Assembly: GCA_050010255.1 (NCBI GenBank)
Contig: JBEKLJ010000044.1
Coordinates: 1 to 18,155 of the forward strand
Reading direction: 5' to 3'
Length of the DNA stretch: 18,155 bases
Source of the DNA: JBEKLJ01 sp050010255
GTDB lineage: Bacteria > Acidobacteriota > Terriglobia > Bryobacterales > Bryobacteraceae
Part shown: in pieces, positions 1 to 7,110 of the stretch
Numbering within the stretch: the stretch's first letter is position 1
How the letters are laid out: each line of letters opens with the position of its first letter
Position numbers and translations under genes: made by a program
Notes under the pieces: generated by a model
What the model was told of the DNA's origin: nothing
The model's input: only the letters and a program-made list of their open reading frames with translations
Databases searched by the model: none

Positions 1-2
1 TC

Positions 3-128
3 GCGAATCTCGTGGTGACCGACGGCGAGCTGTTCGGGGAGAAGACCAAGGTGAGGTACGTGTTCATCGACGGAGTGAAGTTCGAACCAGCGCCGGAGAC
101 CGGCGAGGAAAAGGAGGTGGCGCAATGA
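3..128 (+). CDS. Amidohydrolase, C-terminal fragment (5' end outside window)
   Basis: An open frame runs in from the left edge and stops with TGA at 126-128. Its 41 residues read ANLVVTDGELFGEKTKVRYV and onward to FIDGVKF. This is the usual end of an imidazolonepropionase-like amidohydrolase, where 'ADLVV..DG' is followed by 'V..VFI.G'. The same C-terminal pattern ends both following genes, so this is probably a third paralogue. The stop overlaps the next start in an ATGA arrangement, which implies translational coupling. Catalytic residues lie outside the window, so activity cannot be judged. The family call rests on a short stretch. Confidence 0.75.
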   Translation, partial: ANLVVTDGELFGEKTKVRYVFIDGVKFEPAPETGEEKEVAQ

Positions 129-1504
129 CGCGGCTGGCGGCCATCGCTTTCGCGGTCACGGCGGCGCTGGGGGCGCCGCCCACCCTCATCCGGAACGCCA
201 ACGTGATCACGGTGACGAAGGGCTCGTTCTACGGCTCGATTCTGATCCGCGACGGCAAGATCGCGGCGCTGGGCCCGGACGTCGCCGCGCCCGAGGGCGC
301 CACGGTGATCGACGCCGCGGGCCAGTACGTGATGCCGGGCATCATCGACCCCCACTCGCACATCGCCTCGGAGAGCACCAACGAGGGCAGCATCTCGGTC
401 TCCTCGATGGTGGCGATCGAGGACGTGCTGAACCCCGAGGACATCTCCATCTACCGCGCGCTGGCCGGGGGAGTAACGACCGCGGCGATCCTGCACGGCA
501 GCGCCAACGCCATCGGCGGGCAGTGCTCGGTGATCAAGATGCGCTGGGGCCGGGACGCGCGGGGCATCCTGTTCGAGGGCGCCAGGCCGATACTGAAAAT
601 GGCGCTGGGGGAGAACCCCAAGCGGCGCGGCGCGGTGGCCTTGATGCTGGGCACGACGACGCCGCGCTATCCCACCACGCGGATGGGAGTGGAAGACGTC
701 ATCCGCGAGGCCTTCACCGAGGCGCGGCAGTACCGCGAGCGCTGGCGCGAGTACGAGGCCAAGCGCGCGCGCGGCCAGGAGGCGCTGCCGCCGCGGCGGG
801 ACCTCAAGCTGGAGCCGCTGGTGGAGGTGCTCGAGGGCCGGCGGCTGGTTCACGCGCACTGCTACCGCGCCGACGAGATCCTCATGATGCTGAAGCTGGC
901 CGATGAGTTCGGCTTCCGGATCCATGCGCTCATCCACGTGCTGGAAGGTTATAAAGTGGCCCAGGAGATCGCGGCGCACCACGCCGGCGCGACGACCTTC
1001 AGCGACTGGTGGGCGTACAAGATGGAGGCCTACGACGCGATCCCCTACAACGCCGCCATTTTGACCCGCCGGGGCGTGGTGGTCTCGCTGAACTCGGACG
1101 ACCCCGAGCTGATGCGCCACCTGAACCAGGAAGCGGCCAAGGCGGTGAAATACGGCGGCCTGAGCGAGACCGAGGCGCTGGCGCTGATTACGATCAACCC
1201 GGCCAGACAGCTCGGTCTGGAGGGCCGCGTCGGCTCTATCGAGCTGGGTAAGGACGCCGATCTGGTGATCTTCGACCGGCACCCGCTGTCGAACTACGCC
1301 AAGGTGCTGAGGGTGTTCATCGACGGGGAGCTGTACTTCGACCGGGAGCGCGACCTGAGCCGCCGCGCCGAACTGGAGACGAGAAAGAAGGCGCTAGTCG
1401 AGCGGGAGCGGCAGCGGCAGGAGCAGGAGAAGAAGGAGAGGGAGAAGGAGAAGAAGGAGAAGGAGAAGGGACCCGCGCCGGAGGGCGCCAGGAGGCCGTC
1501 ATGA
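125..1504 (+). CDS. Secreted amidohydrolase, metal ligands present
   Basis: The product is a 459-residue metal-dependent hydrolase of the imidazolonepropionase-like amidohydrolase group. The substrate is unknown; secreted members often act on peptides or cyclic amides. Residues 1-17 look like a short signal peptide (hydrophobic run ending ALGA), suggesting export. Visible ligand candidates are H77 and H79 (DPHSH), H243/H245 (VHAHC), H271 (LIHVLEG) and D325 (NSDDPE), a full amidohydrolase set. The family C-terminal pattern (GSIELGKDADLVIFD) lies near 370-384. Residues 410-450 are an unusual Lys/Glu/Arg-rich tail. The ATG start is preceded by AGGAGG about eight bases upstream. The gene overlaps its upstream and downstream neighbours by ATGA, so the three form one operon. 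The family is clear; the reaction is not. Confidence 0.9.
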   Translation: MTRLAAIAFAVTAALGAPPTLIRNANVITVTKGSFYGSILIRDGKIAALGPDVAAPEGATVIDAAGQYVMPGIIDPHSHIASESTNEGSISVSSMVAIEDVLNPEDISIYRALAGGVTTAAILHGSANAIGGQCSVIKMRWGRDARGILFEGARPILKMALGENPKRRGAVALMLGTTTPRYPTTRMGVEDVIREAFTEARQYRERWREYEAKRARGQEALPPRRDLKLEPLVEVLEGRRLVHAHCYRADEILMMLKLADEFGFRIHALIHVLEGYKVAQEIAAHHAGATTFSDWWAYKMEAYDAIPYNAAILTRRGVVVSLNSDDPELMRHLNQEAAKAVKYGGLSETEALALITINPARQLGLEGRVGSIELGKDADLVIFDRHPLSNYAKVLRVFIDGELYFDRERDLSRRAELETRKKALVERERQRQEQEKKEREKEKKEKEKGPAPEGARRPS

Positions 1505-2766
1505 CCAGGATTGCGTGGCTGGTTCTGCTTGCCTCGGCGCCGCTGGCGGCGGCTGAGACATTCGTATTGCGCGGGGGAACGGTTCACACCGTCTCGGGCC
1601 CCGACATTCCGAACGGCTCGGTGGTGGTGAGCGACGGCCGAATCGTGGAGGCCGGCGCCAAGGTCGCCATCCCGCGCGGCGCGCGGGTGATAGACATCCC
1701 GGGCCTGCACGTCTACCCCGGACTGATCGATTCGGCCACCGAGATCGGCCTGACCGAGATCAGCGCCGTCCGCGAGACCAACGACGACAGCGAGATCGGC
1801 GAGTACAATCCGCAGCTCCGCGCCATCATTGCGGTGAACCCGGCGAGCGAGCACATCGCGGTCACGCGTGCCAACGGGATCACCACCGTGGTGACGGCGC
1901 CCTCCGGGGGCGTGCTTTCGGGCCAGGCGGCGCTGATTCACCTGGACGGCTGGACCTGGGAGGAAATGCAGGTGCGGCCGGCCGTGTCGATGCAGTTGCA
2001 GTTCCCGTTGATCGAGACCAGGCCGTCCCGCGGCTTCGGCGCACCGGGAGGGCGGCGGCCCTTCACCGAGGCCAAGAAAGACTACGAGCGCCGGCTGCGG
2101 CAGTTGCACGAGTTCTTCGAGCAGGCGCGGCGGTACCAGAAGGCCAAGGCCGCCCGCGCGCCGGGCTTCGAAACCGACCTGAAGCTCGAGGCCATGCTGC
2201 CGGTGCTCGAGGGCCGGCTGCCGCTGGTGATTTACGCCGAACGCGAGCGCGCAATTCGCGAGGCCATCCGCTTCGCGGAGGAGGAGAAGCTGCACGTGGT
2301 CATCTCGGGCGCGGCGCAGGCGTACCGGCTGGCCGCCGAGCTGAAGGCGAAGAACATCCCGCTGATTCTGGGCCCGGCGCTGGCTCTGCCGCTGGAGGAG
2401 GACGACCCTTACGACCAGTGCTTCACCGCGCCCGGCGAGCTGCACAAAGCCGGGGTGAAGTTCGCCTTCGGCACCTTCAGCGCGGCGTTCTCTCGGAACC
2501 TGCCCTACCAGGCCGCGGCGGCGGTGGCATTCGGGCTGCCTTACTCCGAGGGCCTCCGCGCGCTGACGCTGAACGCGGCGGAGATCTGGGGCGTGGGGCA
2601 GGAGCTGGGCTCGATTGAGAGGGGCAAGCGGGCCGACCTGATCGTCACCGACGGAGATCCCCTGGAGACACGCACGCAGGTGCTGCGGGTGTTCATCCAG
2701 GGCCGGGAAGTCAGCTTGGAGAACAAGCACCGGCGACTCTACGAACAATACCTGAAGCGGGAGTAG
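1501..2766 (+). CDS. Secreted amidohydrolase-like protein lacking metal ligands
   Basis: The product has 421 residues and a likely signal peptide (1-18, ending LAAA). It aligns by eye with the preceding enzyme along its length, sharing blocks such as DLKLE..L.VLEGR (about 226-239) and GSIERGKRADLIV (370-382). Every metal position is changed. DPHSH becomes DSATE (77-81), VHAHC becomes VIYAE, the single-His LIHVLEG block has no His, and SDDPE becomes TFSAA. It is therefore probably not a conventional amidohydrolase. A regulatory, binding or partner-subunit role for the active paralogue is an inference. The start is preceded by AGGAGG and overlaps the previous stop (ATGA). The gene ends seven bases before the convergent kinase gene. 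Confidence 0.88.
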   Translation: MTRIAWLVLLASAPLAAAETFVLRGGTVHTVSGPDIPNGSVVVSDGRIVEAGAKVAIPRGARVIDIPGLHVYPGLIDSATEIGLTEISAVRETNDDSEIGEYNPQLRAIIAVNPASEHIAVTRANGITTVVTAPSGGVLSGQAALIHLDGWTWEEMQVRPAVSMQLQFPLIETRPSRGFGAPGGRRPFTEAKKDYERRLRQLHEFFEQARRYQKAKAARAPGFETDLKLEAMLPVLEGRLPLVIYAERERAIREAIRFAEEEKLHVVISGAAQAYRLAAELKAKNIPLILGPALALPLEEDDPYDQCFTAPGELHKAGVKFAFGTFSAAFSRNLPYQAAAAVAFGLPYSEGLRALTLNAAEIWGVGQELGSIERGKRADLIVTDGDPLETRTQVLRVFIQGREVSLENKHRRLYEQYLKRE

Positions 2767-2773
2767 GGGCGGC

Positions 2774-3850
2774 TCAGCGGCGGGTGCGGCCGGGCGAGTT
2801 GGCCTGCCGGGCGGCCCGGCCTGCTTGCTGGCGCGGGCGCGGGCCTGGCGGGCCGGCGGGCGTGATGGCCGGCCGGATGACGGCCACGCCCAGCGGGCGC
2901 ATGGCCTCGGCGAGCGCGGCGAACATGGCCTCGCCGCGATAGGCGCCCACAATCGCTCCGCCCGAGCCGGCGAAATTGGCGCTCGCGCCGGCGCCGCGCG
3001 CGGCCTGGATCATCTGCCGGTTGCCGTCGCTGATCTGGGAGATGCGCGCCCGCAGGTCGAAGTTGGCGTTGATCAGCTCATCCAGGGTCCCGTAGTCGCG
3101 AGCCAGCAGCGCCTGGCGGCCGCGCTCGGCGTAGCCGGCCCAGGTCCGCATGGCTTCCACCACGGCCGGGTCGCCGGCCCGCCAGCGTTCGCGCACGTGG
3201 TTGTGAAAGACCTCGGTGCCTTCGCTGAGCGAGGTGCGGTAGGCCAGGTATAGGCTGGGCAGCAGCTCCGGGTCCAGCGGCTCGTAGAGGCCGTAGCCCT
3301 GGCGCTCCATTACCTCCCGGGAGAAGTCCATGTAGACCATGCCCTCGTAAACCTGGATCACGCGGTCCTGCAATCCGGCGGGAACGCCGAGCTCGCGGGT
3401 CTCGGTCTCGAGGACGAGGTTCGCCATCAGGGGGCGGGGGATCTCCACATCGAAGTACTCCGCCAGGGCGCGCAGCGCGGCGGTGATGATAGCGCTCGAG
3501 CCGCCCAGGCCGAGCCGCATGGGGATGGTGGATTCGTACTCGATGGTGAAGTTACGGTTCGGGAGGCTGATAGCGTGCTCGCGGCAGTAATCCAGAAAGC
3601 GGACAATCAGCGCCTGGATAATCCGGATGCCGCCATAATAACCGCGCCAGCGGGTGGCATGATATAGGTCGTCGAGGTTCTCGAAGACGGGCATATCGGC
3701 CTTGGAGGGCCTGATTTCGAGGCGGGCGCTGGGGCGAAGCAGCACGCGGGCGCGAAAGTTGCGGACCAGGAACGAGATAGTCTTGCCAAAGTAGCCGTCG
3801 CTCGGATTGCCGAGCAGCCCGGCCCTGGCATAAGCATAGGTTTCGATCAC
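2774..3850 (-). CDS. GHMP-family sugar kinase, glucuronokinase-like
   Basis: The predicted product has 358 residues. It carries the GHMP kinase signatures: an N-terminal YARAGLLGNPSDGYFGKT block (7-24), the phosphate-binding loop PMRLGLGGSSA (110-120), GLQDR with a likely catalytic Asp (D162), and the C-terminal motif 3 GAGASANFAGSGGA (286-299). The overall motif wording, including GYYGG and FDLR, recalls plant glucuronokinases, which phosphorylate glucuronic acid with ATP. Substrate assignment is inference. Residues 330-358 are a Pro/Arg-rich tail unlikely to be folded. The chosen start is GTG at 3850 behind a G-rich stretch, because residues further upstream lack family character and run into the divergent dtd promoter. 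TTG at 3865 is an alternative. Confidence 0.85.
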   Translation of the reverse strand: MIETYAYARAGLLGNPSDGYFGKTISFLVRNFRARVLLRPSARLEIRPSKADMPVFENLDDLYHATRWRGYYGGIRIIQALIVRFLDYCREHAISLPNRNFTIEYESTIPMRLGLGGSSAIITAALRALAEYFDVEIPRPLMANLVLETETRELGVPAGLQDRVIQVYEGMVYMDFSREVMERQGYGLYEPLDPELLPSLYLAYRTSLSEGTEVFHNHVRERWRAGDPAVVEAMRTWAGYAERGRQALLARDYGTLDELINANFDLRARISQISDGNRQMIQAARGAGASANFAGSGGAIVGAYRGEAMFAALAEAMRPLGVAVIRPAITPAGPPGPRPRQQAGRAARQANSPGRTRR

Positions 3851-3879
3851 GCGGCCCCCCGGCAATTCGGGCTCGGAAG

Positions 3880-3908
3880 GGGCGGCGGATGGCGTCGAGC
3901 CGCCGCCC
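3880..3908. other. GC-rich inverted repeat between divergent genes
   Basis: GGGCGGCGG (3880-3888) and CCGCCGCCC (3900-3908) are perfect 9-base inverted arms around an 11-base loop. They fill much of the 79-bp gap between the kinase gene and dtd. The repeat could fold in a kinase leader transcript or bind a regulator. No function is shown. Confidence 0.5.
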
Positions 3909-3915
3909 GGAGCAT

Positions 3916-3921
3916 TACACT
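3916..3921 (+). promoter_or_regulatory. Putative -10 element for dtd
   Basis: TACACT matches the TATAAT consensus at four of six positions. It ends eight bases before the dtd ATG at 3930. No clear -35 and no Shine-Dalgarno are visible, so a transcript starting near 3928 would be leaderless. The match is weak. Confidence 0.35.
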
Positions 3922-3929
3922 TATACCAT

Positions 3930-4376
3930 ATGCGAATCGTGGTCCAGAGAGTCAGCCAGGCGCGGGTGGAGGTGGAGGGTAAGAGCGTGGGCCAGATCGG
4001 AGCCGGCCTGCTGGTCTTGTTGGGGGTCGCCAAGCAAGACACGCGCACCGACGCCGACTACCTGGCCGACAAAGTCACCGGGCTGCGCATCTTCGCCGAT
4101 GAGGCCGGGAAGATGAACCGGAGCGTGGCCGAGACGGGCGGATCGCTGCTGGTGGTTTCGCAGTTCACGCTGTACGGCGATTGCCGCAAAGGACGGCGGC
4201 CGGGATTTGATCTGGCGGCGCCGCCGGACCAGGCGCGCGCACTCTACGAGTACTTCGTGGAAGCTTGCCGGAAACGCAACGTTCGGGTCGAGACGGGTAT
4301 CTTCCAGGCGCTGATGGCGGTTCACCTGACCAACGACGGCCCCGTGACTATCATCCTCGATTCGGAAAGAACTTGA
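3930..4376 (+). CDS. dtd: D-aminoacyl-tRNA deacylase
   Basis: The product has 148 residues, the usual length for DTD. The enzyme removes D-amino acids (and glycine from tRNA-Ala) wrongly attached to tRNA, acting as a cytoplasmic homodimer. Both family signatures are present: SQFTL at 77-81 with Thr80, and the Gly-cisPro motif NDGPVT at 135-140, which together form the chiral selection pocket. The MRIVVQRVSQARVEVEG start is typical, which fixes the ATG at 3930. The gene diverges from the GHMP kinase. Its stop codon lies inside the TTGACT hexamer that may serve the following small gene. Nothing is unusual in the protein. Confidence 0.97.
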   Translation: MRIVVQRVSQARVEVEGKSVGQIGAGLLVLLGVAKQDTRTDADYLADKVTGLRIFADEAGKMNRSVAETGGSLLVVSQFTLYGDCRKGRRPGFDLAAPPDQARALYEYFVEACRKRNVRVETGIFQALMAVHLTNDGPVTIILDSERT

Positions 4377-4404
4377 CTCAACTAACCCAGGCGTGTGCTA
4401 TGGT
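4373..4404 (+). promoter_or_regulatory. Putative promoter of the small basic protein gene
   Basis: TTGACT (4373-4378) overlaps the dtd stop. An extended -10, TGCTATGGT (4396-4404), ends nine bases before the ATG at 4414. The 20-base spacer is longer than the usual 16-18, so the extended -10 probably carries the recognition. The predicted start near 4411 leaves almost no leader. Confidence 0.5.
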
Positions 4405-4413
4405 GTATTTAGC

Positions 4414-4686
4414 ATGCCAAGACGCAAGGTAGTACCAAACAAAGATTTATTGACTGCTGCGCTGGAAGGTCTCGAGGCGCATAAGCGAAGGATTGAGGAG
4501 CAGGTGGCGCAGGTTCGCAAGATGCTGGGCCAGCGGAAGGCAAAGGCCCCCGCCGCCGAAGCGCCGGCCGCGCAACCCGCCCGCAGGCGGAAACTGAGCC
4601 GGGGCGCGCGCAAGCGGATCGCCGCGGCGCAGAAGAAGCGCTGGGCTGAGTACCGCAAGAAGATCGCCGCCGCAGGAAAGGGCTAA
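4414..4686 (+). CDS. Small Lys/Arg/Ala-rich basic protein, possible nucleic-acid binder
   Basis: The product has 90 residues and is strongly basic. Residues 11-40 form a predicted amphipathic helix or coiled coil (LEGLEAHKRRIEEQVAQVRKML). An Ala/Pro linker follows (about 44-56). The last third carries RRRKLSRGARKRIAAAQKKR and then WAEYRKK. This 'S..ARKRIAAAQ.KRWA' pattern resembles the short NUMOD3-like or histone-tail-like basic motif at the ends of small acidobacterial proteins. DNA or RNA binding is inferred from charge and motif only. ATG at 4414 was chosen over GTG at 4393 because it sits nine bases after an extended -10 element, whereas the GTG lies inside the promoter. Its stop directly abuts the convergent cbiO stop (TAATTA). 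Confidence 0.75.
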   Translation: MPRRKVVPNKDLLTAALEGLEAHKRRIEEQVAQVRKMLGQRKAKAPAAEAPAAQPARRRKLSRGARKRIAAAQKKRWAEYRKKIAAAGKG

Positions 4687-5406
4687 TTACCGCCCGAGCT
4701 CCGCGGTTTCACCGGCGGCTGGGTCCCAGCCGAACCGGGTTAGGATGGCGGCGACCGGCCCATCCGCGACAATCCTTCCTGCTGTAAAGAACAGCGCGCG
4801 CGACGCGAGCGCCCGAGCCAGATGGGGCTCGTGTGTTACGAGGATCTTGGCTTGGGGCAGCCGCCCGAGTAAGTCAAGCAAGTGGCGCCGCGCTGGGGGG
4901 TCCAGGAAAGTTGTCGGCTCGTCCAGGACCAGGATCTCCGGGTCCATGGCGAGCACCCCGGCCAGTGCGACGCGTTTCTTTTCCCCGGCGCTGAGGTGAT
5001 AGGGGGCCTTGCCGGCCGCGTGCGCCATGCCGACCTGCGCGAGCGCGGCGGTGGCGGCCGCGAGCGCTGCCGCGGAGGCGCGTCCCAGGTTCAGCGGACC
5101 GAAGGCGACGTCTTCGAGCACGGTGGGCATGAACAACTGCTCGTCGGAATCCTGAAAGACCAGGCCGACCCTGCGACGGATCTGGGCCAGGTTCCGTCCG
5201 TTCACTTCCAGGCCGCACACCGAGACGAATCCCGGACCCCGCAAGAGGCCGTTGAGGTGATGGACGAAGGTGGTCTTGCCGGATCCGTTGGGGCCGAGCA
5301 GCGCGACGGTCTCGCCCGGCCAGAGCTGGAAATCGACGCCGTCTAGGGCCAGCGTGCCGTCGTCATAACGGTAGCGCAAGCCCCGGACCTCGACCAGCGG
5401 CGTCAT
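4687..5406 (-). CDS. cbiO: ECF nickel/cobalt transporter ATP-binding protein
   Basis: The product is the 239-residue ATPase that powers the ECF-type metal importer; it could equally be named nikO. All ABC signatures are present: Walker A GPNGSGKT (38-45), Q-loop VFQD (83-86), signature LSAGE (138-142), Walker B ILVLDEP (158-164) and switch His192 (VTHEP). The helix region after the Q-loop (DSDEQLFMPTVLEDVAFGP) is typical of CbiO-type ATPases. The start overlaps the cbiQ stop by ATGA, so translation is probably coupled. It is the last gene of the cbiM-cbiQ-cbiO unit. Nickel rather than cobalt is suggested by the neighbouring nikR. Confidence 0.96.
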   Translation of the reverse strand: MTPLVEVRGLRYRYDDGTLALDGVDFQLWPGETVALLGPNGSGKTTFVHHLNGLLRGPGFVSVCGLEVNGRNLAQIRRRVGLVFQDSDEQLFMPTVLEDVAFGPLNLGRASAAALAAATAALAQVGMAHAAGKAPYHLSAGEKKRVALAGVLAMDPEILVLDEPTTFLDPPARRHLLDLLGRLPQAKILVTHEPHLARALASRALFFTAGRIVADGPVAAILTRFGWDPAAGETAELGR

Positions 5407-6128
5407 CGCGCCACCGCCAGCGGCAGGAGCCGGAGCGCGGCCGCGGCAAGCACGCCGGCGGCCAGGAAGAGCACGTCCGCCGGGCGCAGGCGCGAGGGAG
5501 CCGCGGGCGCGATGCGGCCGCTGAAGCCGCGCGCCAGCATGGCCTGGTGGATGCCCTCGGCGCGGGCGTGCGAGCGGGCGAACAGCGTCGCCAGGGCGCC
5601 GGCGGCGGCGCGGAACCGCAGCCTCCGCGGGGAGGACTGAGAGGCCCGCGACAGCGCCGCCAGGCGCATGTGCTGAGCCTGCTCGGAGACGACGAACAGG
5701 TAGCGATAAAGGAACTGCCCCACCAGCGTCAGGAAGCGCGGCGCGCCGAGCGACTCCAGCCCATCCAGCAGCTTTGGCAGCGGCGTGGTCGAGATCAGCA
5801 CCAGCGCAGCGGCGGCTGAGATGTAACTCCTGGCAACCAGGTCAGCGGAGCGCGCCGCGTGGCCCGCCAGGGCGCTCGCCAGGCCCACGGCGGCCGCGAA
5901 GGGCAGCACCACGGAGGCGCGCAGAAGAACTCCCGGTGCGGGCAGTCGCGCCGCCGCCACGGCCGCAATCACGAGCCCCAGGTAAGCGGCCGCGAGCGGC
6001 GCCGTGAGCCGCGGCGTCGTCCCCAGGGCGACCAGGAAAGCCAGCAGGACAACCACCTTGGCGCGGGCATCGCGCGCGTGCAGGACGCTCTCCTGGCGGC
6101 TCCAGCGGTCGATGACGGCGTGGTGCAA
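5403..6128 (-). CDS. cbiQ: ECF nickel/cobalt transporter transmembrane protein (EcfT type)
   Basis: The product is a 241-residue membrane coupling subunit of the metal importer, linking the CbiM substrate component to the ATPase. Hydrophobic segments lie near 24-36, 43-60, 66-86, 100-115 and 217-237. The cytoplasmic coupling region has the EcfT hallmark HARAEGIHQAMLARGF, with ARG at 199-201, and an earlier SRA stretch near 160. The start codon is TTG at 6128, directly after the cbiM TAA. It is supported by a GGAGAG Shine-Dalgarno five bases upstream inside the end of cbiM. The stop overlaps the cbiO start. Confidence 0.94.
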   Translation of the reverse strand: MHHAVIDRWSRQESVLHARDARAKVVVLLAFLVALGTTPRLTAPLAAAYLGLVIAAVAAARLPAPGVLLRASVVLPFAAAVGLASALAGHAARSADLVARSYISAAAALVLISTTPLPKLLDGLESLGAPRFLTLVGQFLYRYLFVVSEQAQHMRLAALSRASQSSPRRLRFRAAAGALATLFARSHARAEGIHQAMLARGFSGRIAPAAPSRLRPADVLFLAAGVLAAAALRLLPLAVAR

Positions 6129-7034
6129 TTAAGCTCTCCGGCGGCGCACCGCGGCCCGTCCCAACAGGACGCAGAGGCCGGCAATCAGGGCCACCCCGGC
6201 GAGGCCGGCCGCGGCCTGCGCCGGCCAGGGGGAGCCGAGGAACGCGGCCCGGTAGTTGGCCAGCGGCGCCGGGATCAGGTTCACGGCCCGGCTGGAGAGG
6301 CCGATGCGCTCGGCGAGCTTCTCGAGACCGTCCGGCGCGACGGAGGTGAGCAGCACGCCAAAGACCGCCAACAAAACCGCGGCGCCGCCGATGGCCGGCA
6401 GCGCCCAGCGCCGGACTGGGCCGGGCTCGGGCACCAGCCGCGGGCTGAGCCTTGCGATAGCCGCGACGGCGGCCAGCGTGACGGCGCCTTCGATGGCGGC
6501 GGTCACCAGGAATAGCCCCAGGGACAGGCCCAGGACCGCGCGCGGAATCGAGATGCCGGAAAGGAGGAGGTCGGCGATGGCCATGGCCGCTCCCGCCAGC
6601 ACCGACGCCGCGCCGGCCAGGAACACCGCCACACGAGGGAATCGCCCGCCCCAAAGCCGGTAGGGGAGCCAGGCGGCCAGCACGCCCACCAGCGCCATAT
6701 TGAAGACGTTGGCGCCGAGCGCGAGCACGCCGCCGTCCTGGAACACCAGGGCCTGGAGGGCCAGGATGGCCGTCATGACCACGGCGGCGGCCGCCGGGCC
6801 CAGTGTGATCACGAGCAGGGCGCTGCCGAGCAGGTGGCTGCTGGTGCCCACGCCGACGGGGAAGTTGATCATCTGCGCCGCGAAGACGAACGCTCCCAGG
6901 ACGCCCAGCAAGGGCACGCGCGCCGGCTCCATCTGCCGCTCGGCCCGGCGGGCGGCGAAGGCGACGGCGGGGAGGCTCAGGGCGTCGAAACCGAGCCAGA
7001 CCGGCGTGGCCAGGAATCCGTCGGGGATGTGCAC
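6129..7034 (-). CDS. cbiM: ECF nickel/cobalt substrate-binding membrane protein CbiM/NikM with fused PDGLE (NikN-like) domain
   Basis: The product is a 301-residue substrate-specific component of the importer. The GTG start at 7034 was chosen because CbiM/NikM proteins must begin Met-His-Ile-Pro-Asp-Gly: the terminal amine and His2 bind the metal. With this start the third known ligand, His67 (SSHLLG), falls exactly at position 67. A longer frame opening upstream at 7073 would destroy the site. Several hydrophobic helices follow. Near residues 230-245 is the VAPDGLEKL motif of the PDGLE/NikN-type domain, with a further membrane segment near the end, so M and N functions are fused. The divergent nikR and a shared operator indicate nickel. 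Confidence 0.94.
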   Translation of the reverse strand: MHIPDGFLATPVWLGFDALSLPAVAFAARRAERQMEPARVPLLGVLGAFVFAAQMINFPVGVGTSSHLLGSALLVITLGPAAAAVVMTAILALQALVFQDGGVLALGANVFNMALVGVLAAWLPYRLWGGRFPRVAVFLAGAASVLAGAAMAIADLLLSGISIPRAVLGLSLGLFLVTAAIEGAVTLAAVAAIARLSPRLVPEPGPVRRWALPAIGGAAVLLAVFGVLLTSVAPDGLEKLAERIGLSSRAVNLIPAPLANYRAAFLGSPWPAQAAAGLAGVALIAGLCVLLGRAAVRRRRA

Positions 7035-7043
7035 AGCGTACTC

Positions 7044-7052
7044 ACGGTAGCA
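7044..7052 (-). promoter_or_regulatory. Putative extended -10 promoter of cbiMQO
   Basis: On the minus strand TGCTACCGT has the extended TG motif and a TAnnnT core. It ends nine bases before the cbiM GTG, again implying a very short leader. It overlaps the left arm of the NikR operator, so bound NikR would block RNA polymerase. Confidence 0.45.
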
Positions 7053-7073
7053 CGAATTCAGAAGTCGTGCCAC
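7047..7073. promoter_or_regulatory. Candidate NikR operator
   Basis: GTAGCAC (7047-7053) and GTGCCAC (7067-7073) form an inverted repeat with a 13-base spacer. Extending inwards, GTAGCACGA pairs with TCGTGCCAC at eight of nine positions. Spacing and half-site style resemble the GTGTTAC-N13-GTAACAC type NikR sites predicted in several bacterial groups, and differ from the E. coli GTATGA-N16-TCATAC site. The site lies between the divergent nikR and cbiM starts, where a shared operator is expected. Confidence 0.65.
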
Positions 7074-7095
7074 GGCGGGGCGCGGCCGGTCTCCC

Positions 7096-7101
7096 TATAA
7101 T
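7096..7101 (+). promoter_or_regulatory. -10 element of nikR
   Basis: TATAAT, a perfect consensus -10, ends nine bases before the nikR ATG. No good -35 is seen at 16-18 bases; that region holds the edge of the NikR operator. No Shine-Dalgarno is present. Confidence 0.55.
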
Positions 7102-7110
7102 GGATGGCAG

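Noticed and set aside
1294..2952. 552-residue minus-strand open frame
   Set aside because: It is antisense to the second amidohydrolase gene and crosses the end of the kinase gene out of frame; it has no domain signature.
7035..7110. Cobalamin riboswitch ahead of the CbiM-type gene
   Set aside because: The gap is only 76 bp and the predicted leader a few bases long, too short for the aptamer; a NikR operator explains the region better.
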